Positions 60,983-64,000 of a stretch of DNA of 64,000 bases are shown here, piece by piece; the first letter of the stretch is position 1, and each line of letters starts with the position of its first letter. The notes beneath the pieces are model-generated. The model was not told the DNA's origin. It ran no database searches and saw only the letters and a list, made by a program, of their open reading frames with translations. The position numbers and the translations under genes are program-made. The DNA is from Spongilla lacustris (taxonomy: Eukaryota > Porifera > Demospongiae > Spongillida > Spongillidae), in the NCBI GenBank assembly GCA_949361645.1, contig OX442418.1:6284372-6348371 (forward strand). The letters run 5' to 3'.

Positions 60983-61989
60983 CATACATGTACGTCACAT
61001 TTAATTATTTACATACCCAAAAATCAAAACCGTTTTACATGAAATATAATGAAATGAATGCACAGAGCTAAAGTTAACAAAGTAACTGGATGCTTCCAAA
61101 GACAGAAATATGTGCTAGACCTGCACAACACACTATTTGACATGTAAGCATTTGTACTACTATTTGATGGCAGTACAGTTGATGTCATGTACAATGACAA
61201 ACACATCTTTACCTACTATCAATAAACAACTACCATAACTTACCCCCTGATACGGAATGATTGGTATTCACATTGTTTAAGGAATGGAGTAAAGGAATAA
61301 ACTTAATAATCACACAATAATCATACATGTACATGTACCAACACCACTGGTGTAGCAATGAAAGAAAAAAACACCACAAAGTGAAACAGAACTTTAACTG
61401 TTCAGTCTGTAGAGAAATACATCAAACAGATATAAGATTGTATTTACAAGTCATGCCACATCTGATTTATCCTTAGAATAATAACAACAGTAGTATATCA
61501 CTCTCCCACATCCAATGACTTACATGTACATGTACTTTGTTTACATCAGCTCCTGCCTTCACAAGGATCAACACCACAGCTGTATGACCATTTTGAGCTG
61601 CTGCATACAGTGGTGGTGTCTGTAACATCAGAAGGTATCATCAATAACTCCTCTTTTACACCAAATAATAATTGAACACATATCATGACGGATTCATAAT
61701 GAGCAATACAGTTGATGTCATACCAGCTGTGACATCATGTAAGGACAATGAAAATCACATCATACTTACCTCCAGCTACATGTAAATGCATATTTGATAT
61801 GTGTACACGAGTGTGTACATGTACATGTATAAGTAAACATAAATTTGCTATTTCCTATGTGCTATACACTATTTGACATGTAAGGAATAATATAAAAGGC
61901 CAAGTAGAAGTCACAATAACACCATAAATATACATGTAGTTGGTAATTAAAAAAGTTGGAGGTTGTTCATGTATGTTAAATGATAACAA
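60983..61989 (-). repeat. Ankyrin-associated array, segment 7
   Basis: Normal units with the donor-bearing block near 61255 and a full ankyrin-exon module at 61440-61800. The 61870-61985 tail matches 43270-43400. Confidence 0.7.
61536..61619 (-). CDS. Ankyrin-repeat exon (84 nt), altered donor
   Basis: Same exon as at 23517-23600, reading TPPLYAAAQNGHTAVVLIL then VKAGADVNK; a conserved Glu is replaced by Leu. The acceptor is TTACAG. At the donor, the consensus AAA|GTAAGT has become AAAGTACATGTACATGTAAGT: a CATGTACATGTA-type insertion places GTACAT at the exon edge and moves GTAAGT 12 bases away. Splicing may use the weaker GTACAT or extend the exon by four codons (VHVH), keeping frame. Confidence 0.6.
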
Positions 61990-62267
61990 GTATATAAAAA
62001 CATTCTCTATGAGTAAGTTGGGGGTATATAGGATTTGAAGGCAACAGTGGTGTAAAAAGCAGGGAAACAAGGGTTGAATGATAAGGAAAAACGAAATAGT
62101 CCTATATTTAGCACATACATGAACAATGTATTGTTCCACAATGTGTGCCGGCTAAATATAGGACTATTTCGTTTTTCCTTATCATTCAACCATTGTTTCC
62201 CTGCTTTTTATACTACTATTGCCTTCAAATCCTATATACCACCAACTTTCTCATAGTTTTTATATAC
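61990..62267. mobile_element. Palindromic MITE, second CATTCTCTATGAG copy
   Basis: The arms share gaaaaacgaaatagtcctat and aaaagcagggaaacaa in inverse; the ends read GTATATAAAAA and TTTTTATATAC. The right arm lacks the AGAATG hexamer present at 53471-53482. The two mirrored 60-codon frames are arm copies, not genes. Confidence 0.8.
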
Positions 62268-62450
62268 TTCTTTCATTGCATTTTATTCATAACTGGATAA
62301 AAATGCTTTCAAAAAGTCGCAATACAATTTAAATATATTAACTGAATTTCATAACAGACATACTTACATTGATCACATATGCTTCTATCTAGACTTGGTA
62401 TTTAGAATATCATTTATATAGTACTATCTCAGCCATGGATGATAAATATA

Positions 62451-62595
62451 GGTTAGACACTGAAACCGAGGGATCTACGTGATTTAGAATCCCCGAGGGC
62501 CCTGGGCTGTAGCATCCCGAGAGGTAGCGAGGGCGCTACTAAGGGCCCGAGGGGATTCTAAATCACGTGGATCTCGAAGGTGACAGTGTCTAACC
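62451..62595. mobile_element. Palindromic element GGTTAGACACTG, 145 bp
   Basis: The ends GGTTAGACACTG and CAGTGTCTAACC are inverted, and the inner arms (acgtgatttagaatcccc and ggggattctaaatcacgt) pair almost perfectly around a GC-rich centre. It lies just upstream of a recombinase fragment and may be its terminal structure. Confidence 0.7.
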
Positions 62596-62790
62596 AATTT
62601 AGACAATAGCAACGCGTACGTAGCAACCATCACTCAACGCAGCAATTAGATATGTACATAGCAACCGTTTGAAGGTATACAATGGAAATCTTGGTGCCAA
62701 TTTTTTTGACTGGTTATGCGATGGTTCTGATGAGAATGAAGCTTTTAAATTGGATGAAGTTGCCGATTTGAACTTGCCGTCAGATTTGCC

Positions 62791-63117
62791 TACCACAAGT
62801 GGACAGCACACCGGAAATATGCTCGCATGTGCAACGCTGCGGGAATCAGTGCGTTTAAAACCAATCATTCATTGAGAGCCACTGCTGCTACCCGCTTGTA
62901 CCAGTCAGGAGTTGACGAGCAGTTGGTTATGGAACGAACGGGGCATCGCAGTATCAACGGTATTCGCTCCTATAAAAGAACCGCTGATTTTCAGCATGAG
63001 AATATTTTTGAATTGCAATGCATCGAAACGAGTGGGTACCGTGTCCATGCCTTTGCCGATGGTATCAAAACATGCTGGCATAGAGTCTCCAAATGCAATG
63101 AAGAACGTCGTACCTAG
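62791..63117 (+). pseudogene. Crypton-like tyrosine recombinase, C-terminal piece
   Basis: The frame reads YARMCNAAGISAFKTNHSLR, then ATAATRLYQSGVDEQLVMER and TGHRSINGIRSYKR. This carries the tyrosine recombinase signature: H..R (HSLRA), later GHRS, and the Tyr nucleophile in RSYKR. The NHSLRATAAT..L...GV.E....ERTGHRS...R.Y.R pattern is that of the KIAA1958/ZMYM/Crypton-type domain in animals. The N-terminal part is in other frames or missing; the 62669-62875 frame before it may contain relics. It would cut and rejoin DNA, but this copy is incomplete. Confidence 0.75.
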
Positions 63118-63289
63118 AACGTATAATTTCCATTCTTTTGCAAACGTAACTTTTAATATACAGTATGGACCAACATGTACTAGTAATGCTCAGAGTATCA
63201 ATGAGCACTGAGCTAACACTACAATATATCATGTACGCAACTCATGTTATTTAATATTTAAAAAGGAGTACATGTATTCAAAAATGCCA

Positions 63290-63405
63290 GCGGGAGGTAT
63301 TCTAAGTGCCAGTGGGAGGGATTCTAAGTGCCAGAGGGTGGGATTCTAAGTGCCCAGGGCACTTAGAATCCCCCCACTGGCACTTAGAGTCCCTCTCGAG
63401 GTTTC
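63290..63405. repeat. Palindrome of ggattctaagtgcc repeats
   Basis: Three direct copies of gggaggtattctaagtgcc-like text are followed by their inverse (gggcacttagaatcccccca...). The word GGATTCTAA is shared with the palindrome at 62451-62595, so the recombinase piece lies between two related palindromes. Confidence 0.7.
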
Positions 63406-64000
63406 TACCGCGTTTAGATACCTGCAATTGACCAATCAGATTGCTCGAATCACTTCCGCTATTGTCTGTTACTCAGTTTTAATATAAAAGTAGTGATACC
63501 ATGCAGCGAAAAGTTTTATCTTCTCATATAAGTCTGTTTTCTTCTTCATATGACAGCAACAGGTATGTCCATCATCTCTTTATTCATTACAGTACTCTGC
63601 AAATTAAAGTGATCTGTGTCAACTTAACTTCATCTCACTCCATGCACCAGATAACGAATACAAAAGTGTCAAGTTCACACACATCTCCCTCCATCCCTTG
63701 CCGAGGATCTCACAAAGGTTGTACAGGTTCTTCAAAAGAAAGATGTATTTACACCAAAAGCAGGTAGAAAACACAGATTCTTCCCTTCCTTTGCGAGCAG
63801 TCAACTTATTAGTTCTACTGATATTCCTAAATTGTATTCCGGCTTGGATGCAGAGAAAACTTAAAATACTTGTTAACCTTTAATCTACCGTCATCCTACG
63901 CGTATGATTAGCGTCCTACGCGTAGGACGCAAGTTAAAATTGATTTTTAGCAAACTCATATGATCAAAAAATAAACCAAAATCTCATTGCACTGTAGAAA
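63406..64000. other. Unassigned end of window
   Basis: No gene is recognised. A TTAACCTTTAATCTACCG stretch at 63868-63886 is followed by two cctacgcgta words; it could be the left end of a TTAA-type element that runs out of the window. Confidence 0.3.

Noticed and set aside
1..64000. CRISPR array or prokaryotic operon
   Set aside because: Direct repeats here are long, degenerate or satellite-like; there are no short identical repeats with unique spacers, no cas-like genes and no ribosome-binding-site-led gene clusters.

Overview
This is eukaryotic, AT-rich, non-coding-dominated DNA from an animal genome. The evidence is spliced exons with GT/AG signals, ankyrin-repeat exons, a Ty3/gypsy retrotransposon, hAT, piggyBac-like and IS630/Tc1-like DNA transposons, a Crypton-like recombinase and satellite DNA. 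The mix of transposon proteins is the kind seen in sponge and cnidarian genomes, and a demosponge is my best guess, but nothing in the window proves the taxon. No prokaryotic gene, operon or CRISPR was seen, and I recognised no tRNA or rRNA gene.

The backbone is a degenerate tandem array of units of about 0.6-1 kb, all in one orientation. It occupies about 1-3937, 6095-6670, 10390-11507, 22724-34100, 42003-43440, 53880-55878 and 60983-61989. A subset of units carries an 84-nt (or 81-nt) minus-strand ankyrin exon bounded by splice signals (265-345, 23517-23600, 33850-33933, 61536-61619, plus a stub near 1372-1397). The array looks like an expanded or decaying intron/exon repeat of an ankyrin-type gene. 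Because empty copies of the unit are present, insertion junctions can be read directly.

Islands interrupt the array. (1) 3938-6094: a TTAA-flanked piggyBac-like element containing a hAT-like element and a retroelement tail. (2) 6670-10390: a broken gypsy gag whose primer-binding site was hit by a hAT element. (3) 11508-22723: a 3.2-kb IS630/Tc1-type transposon with about 480-bp inverted repeats and a frameshifted transposase, G-rich and GT tracts, minisatellites, and a candidate pair of minus-strand exons near 19.3-19.9 kb. (4) 34210-41941: nested elements (TTAA element, 6.3-kb inverted-repeat element, two large palindromes) enclosing a 3.9-kb satellite of 336-bp units. (5) 43.6-53.9 kb: a 2.4-kb element with 4-bp target duplications, a decayed RING-finger reading frame, and a hAT inside a hAT. 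(6) 55879-60982: a nearly complete Ty3/gypsy element with a readable gag-pol frameshift signal. (7) 62.3-64 kb: a tyrosine-recombinase fragment between short palindromes.

Almost all recognised genes are mobile-element genes. Host genes are represented only by the ankyrin exons and a few speculative exons. The items most worth a second look are the -1 frameshift site with its stem-loop in the gypsy element, the nested TTAA/inverted-repeat island that holds the satellite, and the ankyrin exon array itself.
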